This document shows positions 1 to 9,408 of a DNA stretch of 64,000 nucleotides, one piece after another. Made by a program: the position numbers and the translations under genes. Each line of letters begins with the position of its first letter. The stretch's first letter is position 1. The notes beneath the pieces are model-generated. The model was not told the origin of the DNA, ran no database searches, and worked only from the letters and a program-made list of their open reading frames with translations. Origin of the DNA: Peteryoungia desertarenae. Lineage in GTDB: Bacteria > Pseudomonadota > Alphaproteobacteria > Rhizobiales > Rhizobiaceae. The stretch is from contig NZ_CP058350.1 in the NCBI RefSeq assembly GCF_005860795.2, positions 1,890,501-1,954,500 of the forward strand, written 5' to 3'.

Positions 1-220
1 CGGCAATGGCGTCGACGCCGCGGGCCAGAATCTGATCGCGGTTCTCCAGATATCCGGGAAGGTGATTGAGCGTGCAGGTTGGCGTGAATGCACCGGGAAC
101 GGCGAAAAGTACGACCTTCTTGCCGGCAAAGAGTGAGTCGGTGGTCACTTCCACCGGGCCATCCGCGGTCTTTTCCTTGAATGTTGCCGAGGGCAGCTTC
201 TCACCAATCGAAATCGTCAT
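1..220 (-). CDS. Peroxiredoxin (Prx5/redoxin type), 3' part outside window
   Basis: The gene starts at the ATG at 220 behind an AAGGAG ribosome site and runs off the left edge of the window, so only about 73 N-terminal residues are seen. The segment VPGAFTPTC contains the peroxidatic cysteine in the PxxxTxxC context of peroxiredoxins, and the following NHLPGYLEN is typical of the Prx5/AhpE-like glutaredoxin-linked group. Such enzymes reduce peroxides in the cytosol using thiol donors. The next gene upstream is another thiol protein (DsbD alpha-like) on the same strand, 75 bases away, so the two may be co-transcribed. Confidence 0.9.
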   Translation of the reverse strand, partial: MTISIGEKLPSATFKEKTADGPVEVTTDSLFAGKKVVLFAVPGAFTPTCTLNHLPGYLENRDQILARGVDAIA

Positions 221-295
221 GGAAAATCACTCCTTGTCTGGATTGCAGCGCCGGTGTCTGAATGACTGCGCGTTGCCCGCGAATATAGAAACACC

Positions 296-1135
296 CTATT
301 CAAAGGCAAGCGCGCTTTCCATGGCGCGATCATTCCCCAGAATCAGCACACCCCATTCTTGGCCCGAAATGCTGTAATTCTTGGGGAGCTTGCCGATCTT
401 CACGGCCACTTCCATCCGTCCATTTTCTCTTTTCAGCACGTCGTGATCCATGAAGACATGGCCACTCGGCCCCGTCACAAAAATCTGCGGGTCCGTGACA
501 CCTTCGGGAAGCTCCAGGGTCAGATCGAGCTGCTTATGGTCGTCGTGCATCGTGTGAGCGACGATACGAAATGTTTCCGAGGGGGCTTCGGGAAGGGTCG
601 TGCGAGCGCGCGCCACAAGTGCGGCCTCAACCGGATTGGCCGGCGCTGCAGTATGGATGGACAGCGAAAGATCTGCCTGAAACGGAATGCAGATGTTTTG
701 ACACACGCCAATAAACGCCTGGATATCAATGGCGTGCTCGCCCCCATCCGCAGGCCCTTTGAGCGTCACAGGTAACAGGACTGTTGCATCATAACCGATG
801 TCGCGGAGCCCGCTTTTGTCGAGCAATTTCGGGACCGGAAAAGCAATTTCCTCAACACTGAAAGCGCTGCCTTCATGGGGTGTCAGCGTTGGTGGAATGC
901 CGGCATCGCCGGGCTCTTTCCAGTAGGTGATCCAGCCTGCCTGCGGCTCGATGACCAGCGCGCCCTGGTAAATGCCGCCCCCATCGGGCGGAAGAACTAT
1001 GAGCCGCATGCGCCCGCCTTCATTCACCGCCCAGTCGCTGGTCGCGGCCATAGCCTGCGGAATGAGGACGGAAAGACCTGCAACGAGGCCAAGCGCCAGA
1101 TACAGGAAACGTTTTAGGGCAGGGAGCGTTGTCAT
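296..1135 (-). CDS. Secreted DsbD alpha-domain-like protein
   Basis: A 279-residue protein with an N-terminal signal peptide (hydrophobic stretch about residues 9-28, likely cleavage after AMA near 30). The rest resembles the N-terminal periplasmic thiol domain of DsbD (DsbD_N family), with a cysteine pair at C145 and C149 that could shuttle electrons to periplasmic disulfides. No membrane DsbD beta domain or thioredoxin gamma domain is fused to it, so it would need a separate CcdA/ScsB-type partner that is not in this window. It lies behind a peroxiredoxin gene. Function beyond the fold family is inferred. Confidence 0.75.
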   Translation of the reverse strand: MTTLPALKRFLYLALGLVAGLSVLIPQAMAATSDWAVNEGGRMRLIVLPPDGGGIYQGALVIEPQAGWITYWKEPGDAGIPPTLTPHEGSAFSVEEIAFPVPKLLDKSGLRDIGYDATVLLPVTLKGPADGGEHAIDIQAFIGVCQNICIPFQADLSLSIHTAAPANPVEAALVARARTTLPEAPSETFRIVAHTMHDDHKQLDLTLELPEGVTDPQIFVTGPSGHVFMDHDVLKRENGRMEVAVKIGKLPKNYSISGQEWGVLILGNDRAMESALAFE

Positions 1136-1299
1136 GGTTCATGGCTCTAGAATAGTGGCATGGGGAATGCCAGACACGCTTTTTCTTTTGTCATCATTTT
1201 CGGTTGATCGCACGCAGCTTCTGCCCCATCTTGATGAATGAGAGGAATTCAAGCGGAACTCCAGCCCCAAGGCCAGAAGGCTCATCAAAGGAGGCAGGC

Positions 1300-1905
1300 A
1301 TGGCTTTAGTGTCCCCGAATACCCAGCGCGAGCGTGGCTATCTCGATGGCCAGTTCCTGATTGCCATGCCCAACATGGTGGATGGCAACTTCGCCCGAAC
1401 CGTCATCTATATCTGTGCCCATTCCGATGCCGGCGCCATGGGTTTCGTGATCAACCGCGCCCAGCCTGTCACCTTTGCCGAGATGCTGCTGCATCTCGAA
1501 CTGATCGACCGCAATGATGCGATCATGCTGCCAGACCATGCCCGCCATTTTCCGATCCAGTGCGGCGGCCCGGTCGAGCAGAACCGGGGCTTTGTACTCC
1601 ATTCGGATGATTATCTCTCCGACAGCTCGATCCCTGTCAGCGACGACATCTCGCTGACCGCCACGCTCGACATCGTGCGTGCCATTTCCGACGGACGTGG
1701 ACCTCGTCGCGCCACCATGCTGCTCGGCTATGCCGGCTGGGGGCCGGGCCAGCTTGAAAGCGAAATCGCCGCCAATGGCTGGTTAAACTGTCCCTCGACC
1801 GAAGAACTGCTCTTCGACCGCCGCCTCGATAGCAAATACGACCGCGCCCTGTCACTGATGGGCATCAACCCGGCCATGCTGTCGATGGATGCGGGGCATG
1901 CGTGA
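1300..1905 (+). CDS. YqgE/AlgH family protein (UPF0301)
   Basis: A 201-residue protein of the YqgE/AlgH family. Family signatures are visible: [10 protein letters not shown] near the N-terminus, GFVINR, then CGGPV, and [12 protein letters not shown] in the C-terminal half. I place the start at the ATG at 1300 rather than at an in-frame upstream codon at 1204, because 1300 is preceded by a near-perfect AAAGGAGG ribosome site and gives the usual family length. The biochemical role of the family is unknown; it is cytosolic and widely conserved in proteobacteria. It is divergent from the DsbD-like gene. Confidence 0.9.
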   Translation: MALVSPNTQRERGYLDGQFLIAMPNMVDGNFARTVIYICAHSDAGAMGFVINRAQPVTFAEMLLHLELIDRNDAIMLPDHARHFPIQCGGPVEQNRGFVLHSDDYLSDSSIPVSDDISLTATLDIVRAISDGRGPRRATMLLGYAGWGPGQLESEIAANGWLNCPSTEELLFDRRLDSKYDRALSLMGINPAMLSMDAGHA

Positions 1906-1962
1906 TGAGACGTTGAAGTTTAGCGGGTGAAATCGGCAGCTGAGAAAGCCGCCGGCAAGCAG

Positions 1963-2343
1963 CTATTCATCGTCGGTTGCGGCAAAGACCAAGCCAAATA
2001 TCGGCGCAAACCTTTCCAGGATTTCCGTCATTATGTCATCTGGAACGCGGTCTGTCGTTTTCTGAGCCATACGGTTACGCCAGTCTAACGATTTAACCTG
2101 ATCAACTTGGATGACTCCGGTGATTGCAGTTCCTGCGGCAGACAGCGGAACGGCAAATCCAGTGAGGCGAGAGGCTTTGCCGACCGTGGTTACGGGAGCG
2201 ATGAAAGCAAGCCCTGTGGCCATATTGAACTTGTAGGCTGACAAGATCACGCCGGCATGACGACCACGTTGCTCCTTTCCGGAGGCGGGTTGCAAGTCGA
2301 TCCACCAGATTTCTCCTGGCGCAGGAATGTTTGGCCTTACCAA
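1963..2343 (-). CDS. MazF/PemK-type endoribonuclease toxin
   Basis: A 126-residue protein with the MazF/PemK layout: N-terminal PGEIWWIDLQP, then GKEQRGRHAGVILS containing the conserved arginine region, and a C-terminal VDQVKSLD segment. MazF toxins cleave mRNA at short sequences when freed from their antitoxin. The gene begins inside the last codons of the upstream AbrB-like antitoxin gene (overlap 2337-2343), the usual translational coupling of a type II pair. No truncation or frameshift is seen, so it may be active. Confidence 0.9.
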   Translation of the reverse strand: MVRPNIPAPGEIWWIDLQPASGKEQRGRHAGVILSAYKFNMATGLAFIAPVTTVGKASRLTGFAVPLSAAGTAITGVIQVDQVKSLDWRNRMAQKTTDRVPDDIMTEILERFAPIFGLVFAATDDE

Positions 2344-2660
2344 GTTTCATTCCCTACCGCTGGTGCATCAAGCCATTCCTGCTCTTCAACTGATCGCTGT
2401 CCATCGGGATCATATCCAGTGATCAATTCGTCCAAGGTGTACTTCGGTTGACGCACCTTAAGCAGTGACGGTTCCGCTTTGATAGGTTCGGCTATCACCT
2501 GCCGTCCCTTCACGGAAATCATCATTTCCTGTCCTTCGGTCAGGCCCAACATATCTCGTGCCGGTGCAGGTACCGTCAAAACAAGCGATCCGCCGGCCTT
2601 CTTCAGCTTGGATTTGGTGGAAAAGCTGGCTACAGGTTCACTTGGCTTAGTTCGCGCCAT
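2337..2660 (-). CDS. AbrB/MazE-type antitoxin
   Basis: A 107-residue protein whose residues about 15-60 show the swapped-hairpin AbrB/SpoVT/MazE DNA-binding pattern (LKKAGGSLVLTVPAPARDMLGLTEGQEM). The C-terminal half, rich in acidic residues and tryptophan, would be the flexible toxin-neutralising tail. It precedes and overlaps the MazF-like toxin gene. Just upstream lies an imperfect AT-rich palindrome (2677-2696) that probably serves as operator for autoregulation by the MazEF complex. Confidence 0.88.
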   Translation of the reverse strand: MARTKPSEPVASFSTKSKLKKAGGSLVLTVPAPARDMLGLTEGQEMMISVKGRQVIAEPIKAEPSLLKVRQPKYTLDELITGYDPDGQRSVEEQEWLDAPAVGNETW

Positions 2661-2676
2661 CAGTTTCGGCCCCTAC

Positions 2677-2696
2677 TGTTCTATATTTGTATAACA
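2677..2696 (-). promoter_or_regulatory. Probable MazE operator palindrome
   Basis: An inverted repeat, TGTTCTATA - TT - TGTATAACA with two mismatched positions, lies 17 bases upstream of the antitoxin start in otherwise GC-rich DNA. AT-rich palindromes over the promoter are typical binding sites for AbrB/MazE antitoxins. The role is inferred from position and symmetry. Confidence 0.5.
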
Positions 2697-2744
2697 TTTA
2701 GGAAGCCATTACGGCAACTCAAAGAAAACTGATGCCCAACCCAC

Positions 2745-5657
2745 TCACGCCCGCTTCATCAGCGGAAACCGTTCCTTCAGGAGGCGCATGGCCGCGTCGC
2801 TGCTGAGTGGCGGGCCGAAGAGGTAGCTCTGGCCGTAGTCGCAGCCGAGCTTGGCAAGTTCGGCGGCGTCCTGATCGGTTTCGATGCCTTCCGCCACGAC
2901 CGCCATATCAAGGCCGCGGGCCATCTGGATGACGGAGCGCAGGAGAACCAGGCGCTTTTCCGAGGGATCGCACACCAATGCCTTGTCGAGCTTGATCGTG
3001 TCGAAGGGGAAGCGCGTGAGATAGGCAAGCGATGAATAGCCGGTGCCGAAATCATCGAGCGCCAGGCTGAGCCCCGTCTCGCGCAGTTTCTCCAGCACAA
3101 GCCGCGCCTGCTCCGGATTTTCCATGACGACGGATTCGGTCAGTTCCAGCTTGATCCGCTTCGGGTCGCAGGAGGTGCGCGCCAGCAGTGCCCGTATATC
3201 GTCATAAAGATCAGTGCTGATCAGTTGGGCGCTCGACAGGTTGACCGAAAGGAAGATCGGCAGATCGCCTGTCTGGTTTTCCCATTCAGCCAGATCGCCC
3301 GTCGCCCGCTCGATAGCAAACAGCCCGAGCGGCGTGATCAGGTCAGACATCTCGGCGATCGGAATGAATTCAGAAGGCGGAATGGTGCCGCGCTTGGGAT
3401 GGTCCCAACGCATCAGCGATTCAAAGCCGGCCAGTTCACCATCGGATAGGCGTACGATCGGCTGATAGGCGAGCGTCAACTCCTTGCGCTCTATGGCGCG
3501 GCGCAGATCCGTCTCAAGCTGCAGACGATCGGTGCTGACGGTCCGGAAGGCCGGTCGGAAAGGCTCGACGCGATTGCCGCCGGCGCGTTTTGCCCGGTAC
3601 ATGGCAAGCTCCGCATCGGCCAGCAGGCTGACGGCACTTTCCTGCTGGTCGACCCAGGAGACAAGACCGATGGAGGCGGTCAGAACCACTTCGCGATTGG
3701 CGAAATTGAGCGGCACCATGATTGCCTTGGAGATCGCATCGGCAAAATCGGCAACCTTCGCCGGATCGCGCTCGGACACCAGAATGAGGCCGAATTCATC
3801 ACCGGAAAGTCGGGCCAGCGTGTCCTGCGGCCTCAGCAGGCGGCGAAGCCGCCGCGTGATGGCGATCAGGATGTTGTCGCCTGCTGCAATGCCAAGCGAG
3901 TCATTGACCTGCTTGTAACGGTCGATATCGATGGCAAGCACCGTCGGACGCACGGAATCGGCGCTCGTCGCGAGTGACAAGACGCCCTGCAATCGATCGA
4001 GGAAGACCTCGCGGTTCGGCAGGCCCGTCAGATTGTCGTGCATGGCATCCGACAGGAGACGGTCCACCGAGTTCTTCTGCTCGGTGACGTCGATGATCGT
4101 GCCGACACAGCGGATCACTTCGCCATTGGAGCCGAGAACGGGTCGGGCGCGGATTTTCAGCCAGTGGAAATGCCCGTCTTCGGCGCGCACCCGGAATTCA
4201 TGGTTGAGACGGCCCTTGCGGTGCTCCAGCAGCACGTCGAGCGTCGCGCGGAAACGGTCGCGATCATCGGGGTGCAGGCGCGGCAGCCAGTTGCGCGCGG
4301 CGCCATGCATGGAGCCGGGCGAGAGCCCGAGCCGGGTGGAAACATCCGGGATCGTCACGATCCGGTCGCGCGCCACATCCCAGTCCCAGACGGTATCGCC
4401 GGAACCCGTCAGCGCCAGCGACTGCCGCTCAAGATCGGAAAACAGGCCTTGCTGATAGGCGCCACCGGCAAAGGCATGCTGCATGACGGTAAAGCCGATC
4501 AGGAGGACGATCAGCACCAGACCGCCGCCAAGCGCTGGCTGAATGATGTCGTTGTCCAGCTGGCCCGTGACCGTCAGCCAGCTGCCAAACAGCCAGACAA
4601 GGATCAGCGCCCAGGTCGGGACCAGTAGAACGGCTCGATCGTAACGGTTGAGGCCGAGATAGATGATGAGCGCGATGCCAACCACGCCGGTGAGCGCGAA
4701 GGAGAGGCGCGCAATGCCTGACGCAATGGCCGGGTCAAAGATCGCCACGCCGAAAAGCGCCGCGAGCCCGAGCATCCAGGCCAGCGTCGCATAGCCGAGA
4801 TGCACATGCCAGCGATTGAGATTGAGATAGGTGAAGAGAAAAATGACCAGTGACGAAGCCAGCGCGACTTCCGCGCTCGCGCGCCAGATCCGTATGTCGC
4901 TTGCCGTGATGCTGATCAGCTTCTCGACAAAACCGAAGTCGACGCAGATATAGGCAAGCACCGCCCAGGCAAGAGCCGCCGCCGCCGGCAGCATGGATGT
5001 GCCCTTGACCACAAAAAGGATCGTCAGGAATACCGCCAAAAGGCCTGCAATACCCAGAACAATGCCGCGATAGAGGGTGAAGGCGTTGACCGTATCCTTA
5101 TAGGCATCCGGCTCCCAGAGATAGATTTGCGGCAGTTCGGGGTTCGACAACTCGGCGACAAAGGTGATCACCGAGCCCGGATTGAGCGTGATGCGAAACA
5201 CATCGGCATCGGGACTTGGAACGCGATCGAGCGCAAAGCCTTCCGACGGCGTGATGGCATTGATCCGCTGCGCGCCGAGATCGGGCCAGAACAGCCTTGA
5301 TCCGACAAGCCGGAAATGCGGCGCAACGATCAGGCGCTCCAGCTGTTCTTCCGAGACATTCGCCAGGGCAAAGACCGCCCAGTCGCCCTGGTGACCGGGT
5401 GAGTCGGAGCGAACCTCGATGCGCCGGCGAATGCCGTCGTCACCGGCCGCAGTCGAAACCTGGAAGGCTTCACCCTGATTGACGTAAATCTCGGTCGTGG
5501 TGGTCAGATCCAGCGCATTGTCATCTCGCGCGATCTTGACCGGTTCGACGGCCAATGCCTCCCCAACCGCAAACGTCGCAAGGCAGATGGCAAGCATCAC
5601 CAGCAGGCGTGCCAGACGCATGGCGGCCGGCGGAAGGGAAAGCCACTGCACCATCAT
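2745..5657 (-). CDS. 7TM-DISM sensor with PAS, GGDEF and EAL domains
   Basis: A 970-residue membrane protein predicted to control cyclic di-GMP. Order: signal segment (about 13-35), periplasmic 7TMR-DISM-like sensing domain, about seven transmembrane helices (about 195-400), a PAS domain with its PAC tail (about 415-530), a GGDEF domain with the variant signature SGDEF, and a C-terminal EAL domain with ESL in place of EAL. The rest of the EAL signature is kept (NLSSAQL, DDFGTGYSSLAYL, KLD). I start it at the ATG at 5657, which overlaps the rimJ stop as ATGA. Whether it makes or degrades c-di-GMP cannot be told from sequence; both domains look plausible as active. Confidence 0.9.
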   Translation of the reverse strand: MMVQWLSLPPAAMRLARLLVMLAICLATFAVGEALAVEPVKIARDDNALDLTTTTEIYVNQGEAFQVSTAAGDDGIRRRIEVRSDSPGHQGDWAVFALANVSEEQLERLIVAPHFRLVGSRLFWPDLGAQRINAITPSEGFALDRVPSPDADVFRITLNPGSVITFVAELSNPELPQIYLWEPDAYKDTVNAFTLYRGIVLGIAGLLAVFLTILFVVKGTSMLPAAAALAWAVLAYICVDFGFVEKLISITASDIRIWRASAEVALASSLVIFLFTYLNLNRWHVHLGYATLAWMLGLAALFGVAIFDPAIASGIARLSFALTGVVGIALIIYLGLNRYDRAVLLVPTWALILVWLFGSWLTVTGQLDNDIIQPALGGGLVLIVLLIGFTVMQHAFAGGAYQQGLFSDLERQSLALTGSGDTVWDWDVARDRIVTIPDVSTRLGLSPGSMHGAARNWLPRLHPDDRDRFRATLDVLLEHRKGRLNHEFRVRAEDGHFHWLKIRARPVLGSNGEVIRCVGTIIDVTEQKNSVDRLLSDAMHDNLTGLPNREVFLDRLQGVLSLATSADSVRPTVLAIDIDRYKQVNDSLGIAAGDNILIAITRRLRRLLRPQDTLARLSGDEFGLILVSERDPAKVADFADAISKAIMVPLNFANREVVLTASIGLVSWVDQQESAVSLLADAELAMYRAKRAGGNRVEPFRPAFRTVSTDRLQLETDLRRAIERKELTLAYQPIVRLSDGELAGFESLMRWDHPKRGTIPPSEFIPIAEMSDLITPLGLFAIERATGDLAEWENQTGDLPIFLSVNLSSAQLISTDLYDDIRALLARTSCDPKRIKLELTESVVMENPEQARLVLEKLRETGLSLALDDFGTGYSSLAYLTRFPFDTIKLDKALVCDPSEKRLVLLRSVIQMARGLDMAVVAEGIETDQDAAELAKLGCDYGQSYLFGPPLSSDAAMRLLKERFPLMKRA

Positions 5658-6265
5658 CGCCTGTCTTTGCCTTGCGATCCCTGAGAGCCGGCAAGCTTCG
5701 AATAGAGCATGTGATCCCGCCATTGGCCGTTGATTTTCAGATATTCCCGCAAGAGACCTTCCCGCTCAAATCCTGCCTTTTCGAGCAGCCGAATGCTGTT
5801 CACGTTGTCCGGAATACAGGCTGCCTCGATCCGGTGCAACTCAAGACCCTTGAAGATATAGGGAATAGCCAACTGAAGTGCGGCAAACATGTGGCCTTTG
5901 CCCGCATATCGCTCACCCATCCAGTAACCGATCATGCAGCTTTGCGCCGCGCCGCGCCGGATCAGACCAATCGTCAGGCCGCCGAGTAGCGTGTCATCCG
6001 TCCTGTCAAAAAGAAAGAAGGGAACAGCGAGCCCGCTGCTGAACTCCTGTTCATTGCGTAGAACGCGGCTGCGATAGGCCCGCATCGTCAATTCGTCAGT
6101 TCGCCAGGTTGGCTCCCAGGGTTGCAGGAAATCGCGGCTCTCGCGTCGCAGCGCGTGCCATGGCTCATAGTCGCGAAATCTCGGCAGACGCAAAACATGC
6201 TTGTCGCTCGTCAATTCCGGTAGTTCCGGCTGCCGTGACAGAAACCGAAAAACCGAACGCGCCAT
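5654..6265 (-). CDS. rimJ: RimJ/RimL-type N-acetyltransferase (GNAT)
   Basis: A 203-residue GNAT protein resembling ribosomal-protein S5 alanine N-acetyltransferase. It shows the acetyl-CoA site pattern around GERYAGKGHM and the C-terminal LEKAGFEREGLLREYLKINGQWRDH typical of the RimJ group. The substrate assignment rests on this family resemblance. Its stop overlaps the start of the GGDEF-EAL sensor by four bases, so the two are translationally coupled; the M16 peptidase gene lies 70 bases upstream on the same strand. Confidence 0.88.
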   Translation of the reverse strand: MARSVFRFLSRQPELPELTSDKHVLRLPRFRDYEPWHALRRESRDFLQPWEPTWRTDELTMRAYRSRVLRNEQEFSSGLAVPFFLFDRTDDTLLGGLTIGLIRRGAAQSCMIGYWMGERYAGKGHMFAALQLAIPYIFKGLELHRIEAACIPDNVNSIRLLEKAGFEREGLLREYLKINGQWRDHMLYSKLAGSQGSQGKDRR

Positions 6266-6335
6266 CAGCAGTCCCCACGTGACGGAGCCTGCGACCAGTC
6301 GTGCCGCAGGATCGAGTTGACCTGTCGCGCCGTCC

Positions 6336-7643
6336 TCAGCCGGTGGCCTTCAGGGATGCGCCGCCGGACAGTTTACCCGAAGAAAGCGCACCGGCAATCT
6401 CATCGAGCGAGGCCAGCTGGTCGATCGGACCGATGGCCGACAGTGTCGGCGCGGCGTCGAAGAAAAGCCGACCCGCAAGATCGGTCAGCCGCTCCGTGGT
6501 GATGCCGGCAAGACGATCCATCAGCTCCTGGTTCGGGATGATCCGCCCGTAAAGCATCATCTGCCGCGCCATCTGTCCGGCCCGCGCTGCCGGGCTTTCC
6601 TGTCCCATCAGCAATTGCGCGCGGATCTGCGCCCGCGAGCGCTCGATTTCCTGACCGTCGATCTTTTGCGACGCCTTGCGCAATTCCTCCAGAATGACAG
6701 GCACCAGTTCCGGCAGGTTCTCGCCGCCGGTGGCCGCATGCACGCCGAAGATGCCGGTATCGGAAAAGCCCCAGTGGAAGGCATAGACGGAGTAGCATAG
6801 GCCGCGAATTTCGCGCACTTCCTGGAAAAGACGCGAAGACATGCCGCCGCCCAGGATATTGGCAAGGATCTGCGAGCAGTAGAAGTCACGCATGTGATAG
6901 GCCTTGCCCTCGAAACCGAGCAGCACCTGCGCATCCATCAGGTCGCGGCTTTCGCGCGCTTCCCCGCCGGTATAATGCGCCGTGTCCATCAGCGGCTTCA
7001 CTTCAGGCTCCGTGCGAAGCCCGGCAAAACGGTCTTCCACCTGCCGCACAAAGGCATCATGGTCGACAGCGCCGGCTGCGACGACAAACATGCGGTCGGT
7101 GGTGTAGTTGCGTGCAAGATAGGCGCGGATCTGGTCGCTGGTGAAGGACTGCACCGTCTCCGGCGTGCCCAGGATCGCGCGACCGATGGTCTGGTCCTTG
7201 AAGGCCTGTTCGGAGAAGCGGTCGAAGACAACATCATCCGGCGTATCGTCCGCAGCGCCGATCTCCTGCAGGATCACGTGCTTTTCGCGCTCGAGCTCGT
7301 CTTCGGCAAAGACGGAATCCGTCAGGATGTCGGCAAGAATGTCGACTGCCAGCGGCACATTGTCCTTCAAGACGCGCGCATAATAAGCGGTCGTCTCGGT
7401 CGAGGTGGCGGCATTCAATTCGCCCCCGACATTCTCGATTTCCTCGGCAATCTGACGCGCACCACGCTTGTGCGTCCCCTTGAATGCCATGTGTTCCAGT
7501 AGATGGGCAATCCCATGCTCGGCGGGGGTCTCATTGCGGGAACCGGACTTGATCCAGGTTCCAAGTGCCACACTTTCGAGATGCGGCATGTTTTCCGTCA
7601 CAACCGTCAGGCCCGAAGGCAGCCGGGTACACTCAACACTCAT
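6336..7643 (-). CDS. M16 family zinc peptidase (mitochondrial processing peptidase-like)
   Basis: A 435-residue insulinase/M16 protein. The inverted zinc motif HxxEH is complete (H47, E50, H51) and is followed by the distal glutamate region ENVGGELNA...DVLREKHVI-like, so catalysis is expected. The length fits the single-copy M16B peptidases of alphaproteobacteria, the group related to the mitochondrial processing peptidase beta subunit. It starts 21 bases after the thrC stop, a common thrC-M16 order in rhizobia, and is probably in one operon with thrC. No signal peptide is seen, so it is likely cytosolic. Confidence 0.92.
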   Translation of the reverse strand: MSVECTRLPSGLTVVTENMPHLESVALGTWIKSGSRNETPAEHGIAHLLEHMAFKGTHKRGARQIAEEIENVGGELNAATSTETTAYYARVLKDNVPLAVDILADILTDSVFAEDELEREKHVILQEIGAADDTPDDVVFDRFSEQAFKDQTIGRAILGTPETVQSFTSDQIRAYLARNYTTDRMFVVAAGAVDHDAFVRQVEDRFAGLRTEPEVKPLMDTAHYTGGEARESRDLMDAQVLLGFEGKAYHMRDFYCSQILANILGGGMSSRLFQEVREIRGLCYSVYAFHWGFSDTGIFGVHAATGGENLPELVPVILEELRKASQKIDGQEIERSRAQIRAQLLMGQESPAARAGQMARQMMLYGRIIPNQELMDRLAGITTERLTDLAGRLFFDAAPTLSAIGPIDQLASLDEIAGALSSGKLSGGASLKATG

Positions 7644-7664
7644 GGGTCCGTCTTTCTGCGCTTC

Positions 7665-9062
7665 TTATTTGTCCGCCCGGGCATGCTGGCCAATGAAGTC
7701 TTCCACGGCCTTCAGCTCCGCCGGCAGGATATCAAAGCGCTCCTCCCTGTCCATCAGATCAGCAAGCCACGCCGGAAGCGCGGGGTCAATACCGGAGGCC
7801 GATTTTACTGCAGCCGGAAACTTCGCTGGGTGAGCGGTCGCAAGCACCACCATCGGGCTTTGCGGCTTTTCAAACTTTTTCGCCACAAGCACGCCAACAG
7901 CGGTATGTGGATCAAGCAGATAGCCGGTCTCGCCGAGAACGGACTTGATGGTCCTGGCTACTTCCTTCTGGGTCGCGCGGCCTGCGCGGAAGTCCTTGCG
8001 AATGGCCTTCAGCGCTTCCGGCTTGATCTCGAAAGCGCCGGACTGCTTCAGCCCCTCCATGGAGGAGCGAATGGCAGAGGCGTCGCGGCCATAGGCTTCA
8101 TAAAGCAGCCGCTCGAAATTGGAGGAGATCTGGATGTCCATGGAAGGGGAGGTGGTGGCCATCACACCCTTCATCTCGTAGCGCCCGGTCTTCATGGTGC
8201 GCGCAAGAATGTCGTTGTCATTGGTGGCGATCACCAGTCTGTCGATTGGCAGGCCCATCTTCTTCGCAACATAGCCTGCAAAGATATCGCCGAAATTGCC
8301 GGTCGGCACCGTGAACGACACCTTGCGGTCCGGTGCTCCAAGAGCCACAGCCGAGGTAAAGTAATAGACCACCTGCGCCATGATGCGGGCCCAGTTGATC
8401 GAGTTGACACCGGAAAGCCTGACCCGGTCGCGGAAGGTGACGTCATTGAACATGGCTTTCACGAGGTTCTGGCAGTCGTCAAAATTGCCCTCGACGGCAA
8501 TGGAATGCACATTGGCCTCGGTCGAAGAGGTCATCTGACGCTGCTGTACCGGCGATACCTTGCCATGCGGGAAGAGGATGAAGATGTCGGTGCGCGCCCG
8601 TCCGGCGAAGGCGTCAATCGCAGCACCCCCTGTGTCACCCGAAGTCGCGCCGACAATGGTCGCGCGCTCGCCCCGCTGTTCCAGAACATGGTCCATCAGC
8701 CGTGCGAGGAGCTGCATCGCCACATCCTTGAAGGCCAGCGTCGTGCCGTGGAACAGTTCGAGCACGAAGGAATTCGGCCCCGTCTGCACCAGCGGTGCGA
8801 CTGCCGGATGCTTGAAGGTGGCATAGGCTTCGTCGATCATCGCCCGGAAGGTGTCGGGCTCGATCTCGCCATTCGTGAAAGGCAGCAAGACCTCGAAGGC
8901 AACGTCCTGATAGGACTTGCCCCGCAGGCCCCGGATCGTCTTCTTCGACATCTGCGGCCATTCGCGCGGGACATAAAGCCCGCCATCACGGGCAAGCCCG
9001 GCGAGAAGCGCATCACAGAAGCCGAGGCTTGGTGCCTCTCCGCGGGTCGAGATATATTCCAC
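7665..9062 (-). CDS. thrC: Threonine synthase
   Basis: A 465-residue PLP enzyme that converts O-phosphohomoserine to threonine. The N-terminus VEYISTRGEAP and the segment FHGTTLAFKDVAMQ, with K112 as the PLP lysine, are characteristic; the phosphate-binding and SGDTGGAA motifs follow. I use the GTG at 9062, preceded by AAGGA, because longer in-frame starts add about 140 residues with no family counterpart, while this start gives the usual length. The M16 peptidase gene follows at 21 bases. Confidence 0.95.
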   Translation of the reverse strand: MEYISTRGEAPSLGFCDALLAGLARDGGLYVPREWPQMSKKTIRGLRGKSYQDVAFEVLLPFTNGEIEPDTFRAMIDEAYATFKHPAVAPLVQTGPNSFVLELFHGTTLAFKDVAMQLLARLMDHVLEQRGERATIVGATSGDTGGAAIDAFAGRARTDIFILFPHGKVSPVQQRQMTSSTEANVHSIAVEGNFDDCQNLVKAMFNDVTFRDRVRLSGVNSINWARIMAQVVYYFTSAVALGAPDRKVSFTVPTGNFGDIFAGYVAKKMGLPIDRLVIATNDNDILARTMKTGRYEMKGVMATTSPSMDIQISSNFERLLYEAYGRDASAIRSSMEGLKQSGAFEIKPEALKAIRKDFRAGRATQKEVARTIKSVLGETGYLLDPHTAVGVLVAKKFEKPQSPMVVLATAHPAKFPAAVKSASGIDPALPAWLADLMDREERFDILPAELKAVEDFIGQHARADK

Positions 9063-9408
9063 GAGTATTATCCTTGAACTGAAAGGGCGGGGCGACGGGA
9101 AAGCCCGCAGACTTGGACGTAGGAGACTGAGGCATATGAGACTAGGGCGTATGCGCCTGACAGGTGTGCCGATTTGCGCCGTGACCTGCGCCATGATTTC
9201 GCAATGACGGCAGGTCCGGAGCCAAGGCTTTCCCGGTGCATTACCTGCCATTGCCCTCGATGCGGTGAAATTTGAAGCAAAACGCCGGCTACCCAATCGA
9301 TTTTTCTCAGCGCCGCTGGTATAGACCATCCGCAAGGGGCCTGAAAAGCCTCTAGTTTGGAAGTTTGAAGGGTCGATCGAGACCCGGCATGCGATAGGTG
9401 GAAGTCTG
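9063..9408. other. Intergenic region between thrC and a lipoprotein gene
   Basis: This 346-base divergent region must hold the promoters of thrC (minus) and the lipoprotein gene (plus). I see no convincing coding sequence or RNA gene; a repeated motif like catATGAGACTAGGGCGtATGCG at 9132-9155 is the only local pattern, and I attach no function to it. Confidence 0.5.
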
